From assembly GCF_910589235.1 (NCBI RefSeq), contig NC_060978.1:2449877-2513876 (forward strand): DNA of 64,000 nt. The letters run 5' to 3'. Under the pieces are notes generated by a model, which was not told where the DNA came from, searched no databases, and worked only from the letters and a program-made list of their open reading frames with translations. The position numbers and the translations under genes are program-made. This DNA is from Vespa crabro. Taxonomy: Eukaryota > Arthropoda > Insecta > Hymenoptera > Vespidae. Positions 1-12,228 of the stretch are shown piece by piece (within the stretch, counting starts at the first letter, position 1; each line of letters begins with the position of its first letter).

Positions 1-588
1 TCCTAAGTATATTCAATTCCAAAATCACGATTCTATCTTCGGTTAGATCGTCTAATTGTACGTCTAAATTAGATCTACCTAACAAATGTGGAACGCATAT
101 TAATATCCAAGGAGAAGGACCACGTCGTTGTTGTAATATTTGTAAATTTTCCAATCCGTTACGATAAGCCTAAAATTTAAGAAGATTAACACTAAAACAT
201 ACGTATGTATGTACATAAAGTGCATAAACAATTGAGAATATTTAAGTACTTTGTTTTGAATTTACGAACTAGCAAAGTATATTCGAAGTATGAATTCACA
301 AAGCACCAAGACAAATAGAAATACGAGAAATCGATTTGAAAAATATTTGCATAATAAGCAATCGACAATTCGACCATTTACCACGATACAACATTCAACA
401 ATGTAGCATTCAATGTATTAGTAGTCGTTATTTAAATTCTCAACAAAGTTCAATCGATAGACCTCTGGAAGTTTAACATTTTCAAAATTAATGATATTTA
501 CGTTCATGCAATGCAATTATCAATTAATAATCGTATTCGATGATCTTTGAGAGCTTATTGAAAATTTGGGAAAGAATATATAACGTTG

Positions 589-622
<34 letters not shown>

Positions 623-990
623 AATAAAATGAAAGATATACATACATATTATTATTAACATTTTAATTAGATTTATAAAGTTAAATTATTTTCTACCTGA
701 TACAAATCTTCCAATGGTGTACCACGAAATAATAAGCAAACGAGCAACTCGTTACATTTAGCATGCACATCCCTTATAACAGTTGGTAATTTATTCGATT
801 GGATACCTATCATCTCTTCACTCTCAGTGCAGGCAGCTAAAGTGAGATATCCAGTGCAACAGAGAACGTTGAATGCATCTGTCCAAAATTGTTCGGATCT
901 AGCCAACGTAGGTCGACCCTAACACATATATGTATATATAATAATAAAAATATAACAAACAGCTATATATTAAATAATCAAAATAAAATA

Positions 991-1033
<43 letters not shown>

Positions 1034-4000
1034 TGTCATAATAAAAATAATATACATTCATTTTTTATACAATCATCATACAACAGGGTTGCAAATAAAA
1101 GTGAAAGATAACGTTTACCTATTTCAAAATATTCGGATTGTATATATATATTTCTTTTTTTTTTTTTTTTTTTAAATAATCTTACATAAATAAATCGAGT
1201 TACGATGATAGACAGAGACTCGTTTAACATTCCCATGAATACACGTTGTGCCATTTGCGGAGGTACAGTTTCCCATAAATCTGCTCTTGTTCCTAAACAC
1301 AAGTTTTCATACGAAACAAATATCTTTATTACGTTCTATTTTTTTTTTATTTTCTTTTTGCTTTCTGTATTTTTATTTTTTGTCTTTGTTACATTTACAA
1401 TTTACCTTGCATATAGAGCCACCACATTTGTATTACAAAAGAACATCTTTCCTTTTCGAAGAAGGACTTATTACTATGCCAATCGAGAGAATCAGCTTCA
1501 TTGAGTATATATAAAGAGATTAAACGGCAATGTAAGTCAAGTAATCTTTCTGCGACAGCTTCCGTCATTTCTTGATAAGACTTGTAACAATTATTTATTT
1601 TCTCGCTTCGTGTGTGATAATGGAAAAATTAAAAAAAAAAAAAAAAAAGTATTAAACACCAATTGCATTTGAAGCGTATATAAAAAAAAAAAAAAAATGA
1701 CAGATTATAACGAGAGTACCTTATTCCGGTAGAAACGACATTTTTAATATGCTGATTGTAACACCAAAGACAATTTTTTATCAATGCCGCTGCTCCTAAC
1801 GTAGCCGTAAGAACGGTCAAATCAGCATGATCCAGACACTCCTGTATCAACGTATGCAAATGTTCTGAAAATATTTATAGATCGTATAGAGAACATTATT
1901 GTTAAATTAATCTAATCGATCATAATAACATTATTTAATTTATTCGATAACAATAAATTGTTTGTATTCATTTTACGATATAAATTATCATTATTCGATT
2001 AATTTTCACAGAAGGAAGAGATGCATTGCTATTGTCGAAATTATTTTGCTGGATTTATTAAATGACTCGAAAACGATGGATGAGTTCCACTCTCTTAAAA
2101 AAAAAAAAAAAAAAAAAACCCTTTAAAAATTTTGTTTACAAATCTGTGATAAAAAAAACAAAAGTGCATCTTATATACTCGACCCATTTCTATATACTGA
2201 AATTTTGTAAATAATTCATGTATCGTAAACAAGTCATGTACAGAAGGGATGAATTATATGATGGAAATATAATTAATGTATCAAAAAAAAAAAAAAAAAA
2301 AGAAAAAAAAAAGTAATCATCCACAGAATGAACGAATGGATGATATAATCGAATATAATTAATGTAATATAGAAAAATTCTGTAATAATAATTTATGTAA
2401 ATATTAGATAATTAAATATACCGAGCAATTGATCGGCTGTATCGACGACCATATGAACAAATTCGGTCGGTAGAATATTTTTAACGACTCCATCGTCCGT
2501 CTCGATTTCCGTTGTAGTTTTGCATTTGACATTGCTTAATCCTGAAGGCCTTTTAAATGTGATCAAAAATTCAGCCTCCCACCACATAACTATTTTAATT
2601 GCTGCAAACGAGGCGTGTCTCGGAAAATCGAGCTTTCCACCGCTGACGCGAATGCACAAAGCTTCTCTCAGTACTGTCTGCATCTCCTACACACGCAAAT
2701 AACTACGTACTTTGAAATGTTTATTGAGAGAGAGAGAGAGAGAGAGAGAGAAGGAAAGAGAGAAAAAAAAGGAGAGAAAAAAAAAGAAAAGAAATCTTTA
2801 TTTCTCTTAAAAACTTTTTCCTATTCCACGTTTACAAATTCAATTCTAATTTGACGTTAACGTTACTTTACCATGCGCGTCATTGATAAAACGATCTAAA
2901 CGATTGATTTGCATTTATTTGCAGATATTAACAATAATAACAACAACAACGATAATCACAGAAGCTTAAATGTCTTAGTTTTTCAAATATAAACATATAG
3001 ATATAAACTAACAAGAAGATAAGGGTATCTTATTTAAACGATGGCAAAGCGTGCTGATTTAATTACACGCTATATACGTCTGAATGCACAGCCTTTGTTA
3101 ACGAAGCGAGTTAGGGGTTGTTTATACACGAAAATTTATATTCGTATATAAAAGAAGAAACGAACATTTTGTTTTCCCGATGAAATTTCTTTCCCTGTAT
3201 TCGCATATGATTTCTTTTTTTTTCTTTTTCTTTTTTTTTCTCTCTCTTTTCTCTTCTTTACGATCCAATAATTTATTGTCCATGACGTTGAACTTATTAT
3301 ATCAAAGGATATTTGCTTTCCTAATTGCCACGTTTATAAGTGATTTCCAAATGTACATGTGTAAATAAAATAAGCTTCATCTTCGAGTAATTATATCTCT
3401 CAAATAATTATTGTATGGAACGCCTACGCGAACGAACGAACGAACAAACGAACGAACGAACGAACGAACGAATGAACGAACTCATTAGCATTAACCAAAG
3501 GTACTTGGTATTATTTAATTTTTTAATAATAAGTATTTATTTGAATTTCATTGTAATTCGTCTTAGTCATATTGCGCCAAATGGAAAACGGAACGAATTA
3601 AAATGATGGTAGCCGATTAATTAATTTAAAAGGAATAATGATAAATGATAAATATGGACCTACATATTTCGTTAATTATCAAATAAATATGATTGATCAA
3701 AATCAAACATACGGAAATAATAGAAATTGATCTATTATTAATTAATTTCGATTATTACCTGATAATATTGCATGTCCCGTTGCAATAAAATTCTAACGCG
3801 ATCTACTAAGTTCCCATCTTCCATAATCTCCATGGCTGTTTATCTATTAAAAAAGTCAAAACTTTTTATCGGAAATATTCTAATTGATTTATTAGTACTA
3901 TTATATTTACATTTAAATAAGTATACAGTTTTAATATTACAAATAGATCTTGTTTTAAATAAATTACGTAAGCTTTTATACTAATTGATATATATATATA

Positions 4001-4111
4001 TTATTGTTTAAAGTGAACTATACTATAAATAAATAAGTAAATAATTAAACGCATAATATAATTACAATATCTTTCAAAATACTTACATGTTAAGTTTTCA
4101 ACAATGTTCAT
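1..4111 (-). CDS. Conserved protein, KIAA0825/DUF4495-like (partial, C-terminus off left edge)
   Basis: Eight coding exons on the minus strand join in consistent phase: 4111-4087, 3835-3759, 2686-2422, 1864-1720, 1605-1406, 1292-1186, 918-697 and 169-1 (cut by the window edge), giving about 403 residues. The start at 4111 is chosen because an in-frame stop lies just upstream and the next gene begins 192 bp away. The protein is largely helical with no signal peptide or membrane segment. A conserved-looking block carries WETVPPQMAQ and GMLNESL, followed by VIRDVHAKCNELL. From memory this resembles the vertebrate KIAA0825 family (DUF4495), whose molecular role is not established; CCDC142-type proteins are the alternative. 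The exon chain is well supported by phase; the family name is a tentative inference. Confidence 0.7.
2687..3758 (-). other. Intron 2 of the KIAA0825-like gene
   Basis: This 1.07-kb intron lies between the exon ending at 3759 and the exon starting at 2686. It holds a GA microsatellite (about 2729-2760) and a tetranucleotide GAAC-type repeat (about 3428-3482). No coding exon was found inside it on either strand. Confidence 0.55.
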
Positions 4112-4303
4112 CGAATTATCTCTTATGTAGTTGCTAATTTAGTTTCATAAATATTATGTAAACATATATATGGTATTCTATTATGTATCCATTTGGTATA
4201 TATACGTTATCATACATGAATATAAATTATTTTCTAAAATTGGCAGTTTCTATATACTTAATACACAAAAATATATTGATATCAATATATTGATATTTTT
4301 ATA

Positions 4304-4818
4304 TTATTCTTTACCACTGTAAGAACATTTGTCAAAACATACTTTTTTTTTTACAATAGATGATATTTCATCGTTTAAAAGCTCGTGCAAAGTTTTATCA
4401 TCATACTTATAAACCCATTTACCCTTTACAAAATCATAACGTTTTGGTCCGGATGTCGGAGAAGAAAGCCAAATTTGCCTGTTTGGTGTTTGTCTATTTA
4501 TAACGTATGTGCCATATGGATTACCAAATTTAGCAGTCAATACTCCATCCTAAATCATAAATTTTTATTTAATATTAACAATAAAGAATATATTTTTTCT
4601 CTCTTTATAAGATTAAACATATTCTATTACATACTCCATAAGAAACATCTGAATCTTCCAAATGCGTAGCTTCTTCAATCACATCCTCAAAATATTCTGT
4701 TAAGGATTCAAGAGTTGTATCTGAAATCTTTTCAAATTCTACAAGAGTAAGATTTCTACTAAAAAAAGAAAAACAAATTACAAATTAATAAGTATAATGT
4801 AATATTTTTCTTACAGTT

Positions 4819-4849
<31 letters not shown>

Positions 4850-5084
4850 ATACTTACTCTAAGTTCATATAATCAACTTGTGAACTATACAAAGAAAGAG
4901 GTACATGAAATAACAAATTATTTTTAATATTTATATATCTTGTAGAATATACGTTATCATAACCTCCAACATTGTTTTTATAGTTAATTGAAATGTGTCT
5001 TGATAAAATGTTATGCGTAATTTTAGTTGATAATTTATTCGATACTTTCCTTAATACGGTAGATTGTATCACTGTTTGAAACAT
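4304..5084 (-). CDS. fh: Frataxin, mitochondrial
   Basis: Three exons, 5084-4858, 4758-4635 and 4549-4304, join to 597 nt encoding 198 aa, close to the usual frataxin length. Residues 1 to about 60 are rich in Arg, Lys, Ser and Thr with no acidic residue near the start, as in a mitochondrial targeting peptide. The frataxin fold follows from about residue 77: an acidic first helix (SLTEYFEDVIEEA) that in the family binds iron and contacts the Fe-S assembly complex, then the highly conserved strand region with PYGTYVINRQTPN and IWLSSPTSGPKRYD. Frataxin activates cysteine desulfurase in mitochondrial Fe-S cluster synthesis. It is divergent from TAF11 (564 bp apart) and followed 192 bp later on the same strand by the KIAA0825-like gene. 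Splice sites are GTAAGT/AG and GTATGT/AG. Confidence 0.96.
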
Positions 5085-5648
5085 GATCTATTTCTATGAA
5101 ATTTATCGTATCGATCAAACAAATCATTCAAAGTATTAAGTGAAAACTATGCGACAAATCACACAAGAATTCTTTTAAGGATTTTGTTAGAGCACGTGGT
5201 TAACATCAAAACTAAAGTATTTATGAATAATACTTACCGATAGTTGATAAGTAAGGTATCTATATATATATATATATACACTGTAGATATTTACAAATAT
5301 TTTGTTCTAATTCCTGATAGCATTAACGTAACAATCTATTTCTAATAATATTTTACTAATATCAAACTGATAAACTAACACTATACGTAACATATTATTT
5401 ACAGTATGAATTTCATATCCTTAATTTAAATCGGTTTGAACTTTTAAAGTTACAAAGTTTATAGCTTTTATTTAATGGTTAACATTTTTAATAGAGAAAC
5501 GTTATAAGTGAAGAAATGTTTAATTTTTATACCACATAAGATCTGACATTATTAATAGGTACATTTTAATTTATTCTAAATATTTTATCTAATAATTTAT
5601 CAGATATTTTTGAACGTTTGTTCATTAAAAATTATGATATTTTAGAAA
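5085..5648. promoter_or_regulatory. Shared head-to-head promoter region of frataxin and TAF11
   Basis: The two start codons face away from each other across 564 bp with no other gene between them, so this interval must contain both 5' UTRs and core promoters and is a candidate bidirectional promoter. It is very A+T-rich with a short TA repeat near 5262-5277. No specific element can be assigned with confidence. Confidence 0.5.
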
Positions 5649-6727
5649 ATGGATAACCTATTTGGTAAAGAAGACTCTGGAAATGAAAGTGAGCACGTTG
5701 AGATAGATGATAAAGATGAAAAATTTAATATTTCACAAAATTCTACAACGTCTAAGGATATTGAAAATATGGACGTAGATGGTTTACCAATAAAGGTAAA
5801 TTATTATTATTAGGTTATAATAATAATAATAATAATATTAATAATAAGTATTATAATTAAATTAAGATATAAGTTCATATAATCAATGTGTTAAAATCAG
5901 TATATTTATTTTAGGGAGAACTGGATGCTATGAGTTCTCAATCTCAATCGGATGCTGAAGAAGTAGGTTCTAATTCTATATGTATGACAATGGATGATCA
6001 ATTGGAAATAGTAAAGCACGAAATTGAAATTGAAAATAAAGAAGAAGAACCAAGTACAGAAGATATTTTTGGCAATGATATTATGTTACCTCATGTTAAT
6101 CATACTAGTATTAAAGAAAGAAGAGAAAGTAAAGAAAAAAGTAAAAAAGAGTTAGAAGAGGAGGAAAGGGAGAAAATGCAGTAAATATATTTGTTTTATA
6201 TTACAAATATATACAAGTAAAATATTATTGTAGTATTTTCTTTACAAATTTTATGTTTTAGAGTACTTGTTTCTAATTTTACGGAAGATCAGTTAGATAG
6301 ATATGAAATGTATAGGAGAGCTGCATTTCCAAAAGCAGCTATAAAGAGGGTAAATATAAAAAATTATAAAATAATGATGTCCTATAATAATATCATGTAT
6401 GTATATATATTCTTTTCTATGTGTCAGATTATGCAAACTATAACAGGTTGTTCTGTATCACAGAATGTTGTTATAGCAATGTCAGGTATTGCTAAAGTAT
6501 TTGTTGGTGAAATTGTAGAAGAAGGTAAAGTTATATATAACTTATATAAGTTTATAAATAATAATTTTATTTAATAATCACACATTATTGTAGCTTTAGA
6601 TGTAATGGAAGCTAATGGTGAAACAGGACCATTACAACCCAAACATTTAAGGGAAGCAGTTCGTAGATTAAGACTTCAGGGTCAAATACCAAATGGACGT
6701 GCACATAAAGCATTCTTTAGATTATAG
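5649..6727 (+). CDS. Taf11: TFIID subunit 11 (TAF11)
   Basis: Five exons, 5649-5795, 5915-6180, 6262-6349, 6428-6524 and 6594-6727, give 732 nt encoding 243 aa. Residues 1 to about 137 are a Ser/Glu/Asp-rich disordered region ending in a charged KEKSKKELEEEEREK stretch. Residues from about 139 to the end are the TAF11 histone-fold-like domain: NFTEDQLDRYEMYRRAAFPK, then TGCSVSQNVVIAMSGIAKVF and LQPKHLREAVRRL, all strongly conserved with human TAF11. In the family this domain pairs with TAF13 inside TFIID and supports RNA polymerase II preinitiation complex assembly in the nucleus. Intron phases agree at every junction. It is divergent from frataxin. Confidence 0.96.
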
Positions 6728-7430
6728 ATAATATATAATATTATTTCTTCTCATACTATGTAAGTTTATATACAGATGATATAATGGTAATGGGGGATAG
6801 CAATCGTAGTTCATATTTTATCCGTACATGTCGCTGAAGTCAGCTAACATAACCATACTCTATGGAATACAGAAAGATGGCGGACAATATAATATTTGTT
6901 TTAATATTCTTTTGAACTATGTATAAAAATTTCTTGTTAAGAAAAAAAACGTGTGTTCTTAAAAATAAATATAATTATTACTTTATCATACATGTAAAAG
7001 ATTTTTATATCCAAGAGATTATATATTAGCTATATTCGTAAGATTTGTCTCTTTATATTTTTTGGTTAACTTTTATTAAATGATGTTATTATATATTAAA
7101 ATTACGATTTTTCTCTCTCTCTCTTTCTCTTGCGTTTTATTCATTTATTTTGTTACACCTGAGAGAAAGTTTTGTATCTAATATTGTATATAAAATATAT
7201 ATGTAGAATATATAATATATAAGTTGATAATATATGTGGAAAAGAAAAAAAAACAAAGTGATTTGTGATTTTTTTAGAGATAACTTCTCTCTATAATTAA
7301 TTCAATGAAGTATTATAATATCATACTATTATTTGTTTCACACTTGTAACCTGTTATACTTACCAATAATCTTACAACTTTTATAGAATGTTTAGTCGCG
7401 AATGCATCGCACGAACGAACGAAACATGAT
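6728..7430 (+). other. TAF11 3' UTR and spacer to the next gene
   Basis: This 700-bp A+T-rich interval follows the TAF11 stop. A possible polyadenylation signal (AATAAA) lies near 6964. A short CT tract is present near 7112-7131. No ORF with protein-like composition is seen. Confidence 0.45.
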
Positions 7431-8347
7431 ATGCAAGTGCTCTCTGCGTTATTGTTAACGTATTGTTTAGGTTGTGTAATATTACAGGGTATAGATGATA
7501 AACTTATGTTAAATAAATTCGATGATATTAAATTTTGGAAGAAATGTATACCTAAAATATATAAGAACATTAATATCTGTGTCAAAGATAATCGCACGTT
7601 ACAAAGGTCTAATTATTCATTAACAAATCAATTTACATTTTCTCATAGGCAAAAAGTAAGCTCTCATAAGGAATAATATTAGACAAATATTTTATTGAAA
7701 ATATTTTCTTAATTTAATTGAAAATAAAATAGAAAGTAATACTCTTAATATTGAATACTTTAAAATATATATCATACTTACAGATGTTTCCTATTAAATC
7801 AAAATCAAAACATTCCTATACACTGCAAAAATATATTCGTCCATTTGAGAAATATCATCATCAACGAAAATTACTTATTTATGGTGAACGAGATATTTCT
7901 GAATATTTTTCTACATATAAAAAGGATTCGAAAAGACACGTGAAAGCAACTACATCTGAATATTATCATTTACGACAAAGAAAACAGAGTGATAATGAAG
8001 ATGATGAAGAACCTGACAAAGAATGTAATATAAATTAATGAAAGGATCACATAAATGATATATTTGCTATTGTGTCGTTGTATTTAATTGTTTTATTTGT
8101 TTTTGCTTTATGTAAAATAGAATATACAAAGGTTTTTAATATATTTCTTATTTTAGATTTAGATGATTGGGACGATTGGGGTATTTGGAGCCCTTGTAGT
8201 GTAACATGTGGATGTGGACAACAAGTTCGTTGGCGTCATTGCATAACTGATGATTGCATTAAAGGATTAAAAAAAGTACAAATAAAGACTTGTCATCTTA
8301 AACCATGCGATAAAGGTTTCTTAAGTTGGCTGGGTATTAAGCTTTAA
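7431..8347 (+). CDS. Small secreted protein with one thrombospondin type 1 repeat
   Basis: Three exons, 7431-7655, 7784-8024 and 8157-8347, join in phase to 657 nt encoding 218 aa. Residues 1-20 form a hydrophobic signal peptide. The middle is basic (about residues 76-140), ends with a LRQRKQ cluster that could be a proprotein cleavage site, then an acidic stretch (DNEDDEEPDKE). Residues about 157-210 are a TSP1 domain: a WxxWxxW motif (W160, W163, W166, typical of C-mannosylation) followed by SPCSVTCGCG and seven cysteines, one more than the usual six because the common CGGG is CGCG here. No protease or membrane domain is present. Such domains bind extracellular matrix or glycans; the specific role here is unknown. 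The exon 2 donor (GTAATA) is weak, so that junction is less certain. Confidence 0.82.
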
Positions 8348-9731
8348 CAAAAATTAAAATCAAAGAAATGAAGTCTGTAATTAGGTGTTTACAATTTAAC
8401 AAGTTATTAATGTTCTCTCATGCTTATCATGTTTATTGTTGAACATATTAAAATTTCTATTATTTTATAATTTTATATTTATACTTAATAATACTTTTTG
8501 ATGAATAATCATTATAATAAAACTAGTGATATGATCATAATAATTATTGAATAATATGAAAAATTTTTAATGTATATGCATAGGGAATTATTAATTACCT
8601 AAGAAATAATATATTGTCATAATTTTATTTATATAAAATATATATGGAATAGACGATATTCAAATCTTTTGCAGGTACCAAAAGGGAAGGAAGAAAATAA
8701 AGGTTATTTATAATAATGCAATATATACATTAATAGCATTTATTTATTTACATCATTTCCATAATATGAATAATAATTATGTATTTATTATGATCTAATT
8801 AATGAAATATTTTAATTATGACATATTAATATATGACATTTAATTAATTTGCTCTATGTTTTAAATTTTCAGATCGATTATCCAGTGTCGATCATTAAAA
8901 AGTTTCGACACAGTCATAGCACAATATCGAATTTATAACATGATTTTGGATGTCGAGAGGAATGTGAGAGAAGATGCTATTAGTTTTTAATCAGTGTCTA
9001 TATTCGGCCAAGAAATAGATGTAAGTAATTATAATTTTATAAATTATCAATTATTACTCATTTAAATTCTTCTTAATGATATCATTGCTCGTAAATTTTT
9101 TTATTGGAATAAAAATTAACCATCCTTTATATTATTAAAATGAAAATGTCAATAAGGTTATATTTATTTTATCTTATTATATTTTGTCTAATCTTTATTT
9201 AATACTTTATTATTAAGAATTTTCAATGAATAAAGAATATTTTTCTTTTTTTTTTTTCTTTTTTCATTATATTTTAATTCTCTATTGGAAGAATATATAT
9301 ATAACCTAGAATTTCTTTTTATCATCAAAGCTAATGTTTTAGAAAGAATATGATTTGTATAATAAAACTATAGAAAAGTTTTGAAGATAAAAATCCTTAT
9401 GTTTGGATAATCAAAATACAATAATAACATAAATAATATCAATAATAATAATAATATTAATATAAAATAATATTACTCACAATAAATAGATAGATTAATA
9501 AATACAGTTTTAATATATTTTATAGTTTTGCTATAGGAAATGTATAAGAAAAAACATAAAAATATAAATATAAAAATTTTGGCCATGGAATTTTAATTGT
9601 AAATCATATATATCCTAAAAAAAAAAAAAAAAATGTTTAAATCTAAAGTTCATATTATAGCAAGTAAATTTTTCTAATTGCTTTTTAAAAAAGTTTAAAT
9701 TTAGAATCACTCGGTCATGGAAGACATTAAT
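8348..9731. other. Intergenic interval between two convergent genes
   Basis: This is a 1.38-kb A+T-rich interval between the 3' ends of the TSP1 gene and BLOC1S4. It contains likely poly(A) signals for both, a TAA-rich patch near 9437-9466, and one exon-like segment (8873-9020) reported separately. Confidence 0.5.
8873..9020 (+). other. Exon-like segment of unknown gene, possibly non-coding
   Basis: The segment is preceded by a pyrimidine-rich stretch ending in AG (8871-8872) and followed by a strong donor GTAAGT at 9021. One frame is open from the acceptor to a stop at 8988-8990 (38 codons) with ordinary amino-acid composition. It does not join in frame to the last exon of the upstream TSP1 gene. 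It also holds a short perfect stem (GTGTCGA pairing with TCGACAC). It could be a non-coding exon or a 3' UTR exon, or chance. Confidence 0.25.
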
Positions 9732-10456
9732 TTACTCCGCATTAAAATAATCTTCTGTTCTGTAAATTGTTGGAGGTTCAAATGTTTGCTGCTGTTTGTT
9801 CCCTATCACAGATTCTTGGTTTTTTTTCTGTAAGAAGATTCTATATAAGCAGTAAAATCTTACTTGTTAAATGTCAGATACAATTTATACTTACAAAAAA
9901 AGATAATGGATTAAGAATACCAAAAAATCTATCCGTAACACCCAATTCAGCTTCCGCAGTGTCAACAGCTGTTTCTAATGCTGTCAAACTTACATTAGCT
10001 GCTATAAGGACGTGTTCAAGTGCATCTATTTTTCTACAAAGTGTTACTAATTCTTTCTGCATATGTCGTATCCTTGGAATGTGTTCATTCATACATTCTG
10101 AACTTTCAGCTTGAACCTATGTAAAAAGAAATGATATTATAGATAACTAAGATATATTTAATAATCAACTAGATCAAATAGTTTTAATTTTATCTCATTC
10201 TAACCATTGCAACAATTGATTGAAATTCTTCTAAACGTATCATAACATCTTCGATTGTTTCATGAAATTGTTTCATCTAAAAATAAAGAAATAAATTTAA
10301 ATTTAATTATATATGTATATTATAGATTATATATGTTTACATGATTTAAAGGTTATAAAACATATTGCTCGCCTTAACGGATAAGTTGACTTTCGCATAA
10401 TCTGCATAATCCTTTGCTAATTCTTCTATCATATTTTCATTATGTGAGGAAGACAT
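9732..10456 (-). CDS. Bloc1s4: BLOC-1 subunit 4 (cappuccino homologue)
   Basis: Four minus-strand exons, 10456-10373, 10276-10205, 10116-9895 and 9827-9732, join in phase 0 to 474 nt encoding 157 aa. The protein is almost all helical with heptad-like spacing, as expected for a BLOC-1 coiled-coil subunit. The block EHIPRIRHMQKELVTLCRKI then DALEHVL and the C-terminal AELGVTD match the cappuccino pattern of alternating hydrophobic and charged residues. BLOC-1 acts in cargo sorting from endosomes to lysosome-related organelles such as pigment granules. The end of exon 1 is uncertain: a GC donor (AAG|GCGAGC) or a weak GT donor 6 nt earlier (TCC|GTTAAG) both keep phase. The exon 2 donor (GTTAGA) is also weak. 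Confidence 0.85.
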
Positions 10457-12138
10457 GTTTTCGGAAATTTCAAAATAATAATAATGCAATATATATAACG
10501 TTGAAAGAGATTGAATCTCTACACACTATTATTGACGTTAACACAGTGCCAATATACGCGCTTTTAAATGACAAATATCATTAATCGGGCAAAGAAACAT
10601 TTAGAGTTTCTTAGTTTTAATACATGTACATATATATATATATATATACATGCATGTATATATATATGTTTTTTTTCTTTTATCCTTAATATAAAATTTC
10701 ATTAGAGTTAGCTTTACTATGATTTCGATGCGCTTGCGCTTTGACAAGTGTTAATGACATACTTTAATCGAGCGGGGATTTGAATATATCCTTTTCTTTT
10801 TATTTATTTATTTTTTTTTTTTTTGCGTAACACGATAGTACAAAAATATATTATTGAACTCTATTTAAGTTAAATAAGCCTCATTTATATATCTTTGCTA
10901 TTATGAAATTTCTATTTTTAATACTTTATGATCGAAGTGAAAAACTTGTGGTGATTTGTCAAAAAGAAAAAAAAAAGAAGGAAAGAAAAAAAAGATAAAT
11001 AAATAATTATTATTTGCTTCTATTCTATATTCTATTTACGTATGCGCGTATATACGTTCATACGTACATAGATATACGTAGTTATTATTTGTAATAATAA
11101 TAAAATATACATTTATAATATTTATTTGTCGGTAGTTGTAACTTGATCTATATTAATTTTTAACCTTTTCTTATTTTTCCTCTTAAGTGATTTTAGGTGC
11201 TTTCGAAACGGCATTCCGAACGTTTCAACAACATTTCTCCCTTTCACTTTATAACAGTCCTGTGTGTGCGTTTTTTTTTTTTTTTAATATGCCTTTCTAC
11301 ACTTCTCCTTCTGGTACTCATAATACCATACATCTTCCTTTTATAATTACATTGTATTTTTATGGTGATCTGTCATCATATAATTATTTTTATTCTAAAA
11401 GAAAAGAAAAGGAAAAAAGAAAAAAAAAAATATATATATATATAACACAAAATTTATTGGTTGACAAAAAATGTTATATGAAAATTTCAGGTAGTAGAAA
11501 TAATTAAATATAATTACAGTATTTTTACATGATTGTTTGTTAGCTCGTATTTTGTTGATTGAAAAATAAATGTCGATTGTATATGAAAATATATATTTAC
11601 GTTATTTCACGCAAAGTTAACACGAGTTTAATGATCATCGATTATATACTTTATGTATGATAAAGACCTTTTATATTTGACGTCATGAATCTCAATTGCA
11701 AGAATAGATGACAATGAAATATGATTTGCACCGACGTAAGAGGATAACGAAGATTACGTTTTTGTGGGATCATCTAACGTAAAATCATGTCCTTTTTTTT
11801 TTTTTCTATCTTATGCGAGATTTAGATATTATTACAGATCGAATACAATCGTTCGATCGTTAATTAATTAATTCGATGAATAATTCATGTTAGGAAAAAT
11901 ATACGTATTAACTAAAGATTACGCTTTTAATTTTTCTACAAGTTGTTTTAATGATCATTTCAAAAATTTACTTCGACAACTTTAGATTTTTTTTTCTTTT
12001 TTTTTTTTTATTAATTATTAAATTATAGCTTATCGATCGAAATGTTCCATGGAGAGGCGAGAAGAGGATCTGCGTACTATGAATAATATAATAGGAAGCA
12101 TATAAAACACACGCATTAATAAAACAGAAGTTAAGTGA

Positions 12139-12228
12139 CAAAACTTACGACGATTTAATGAGTTAGTTAAGTATACGGAATAATAAAATTTACGACGGTC
12201 TAATGACTTAATTAAGTATATATAATAG
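12139..12228. repeat. Imperfect 45-bp tandem duplication
   Basis: Two adjacent copies share TTACGACG, a run with TAATGA, and TTAAGTATA at the same 45-bp offset. A further degraded copy may follow. The function is unknown. Confidence 0.6.

Noticed and set aside
3428..3482. A reading frame of repeated Asn-Glu-Arg-Thr.
   Set aside because: It is the translation of a GAAC tetranucleotide repeat within an intron.
7313..7597. A 94-codon minus-strand frame opposite the TSP1 gene.
   Set aside because: It is an antisense shadow of the signal-peptide exon, with no acceptable splice partners.
11679..11686. A TGACGTCA palindrome resembling a CRE site.
   Set aside because: A single 8-mer in 7 kb of intergenic sequence is not evidence of regulation.
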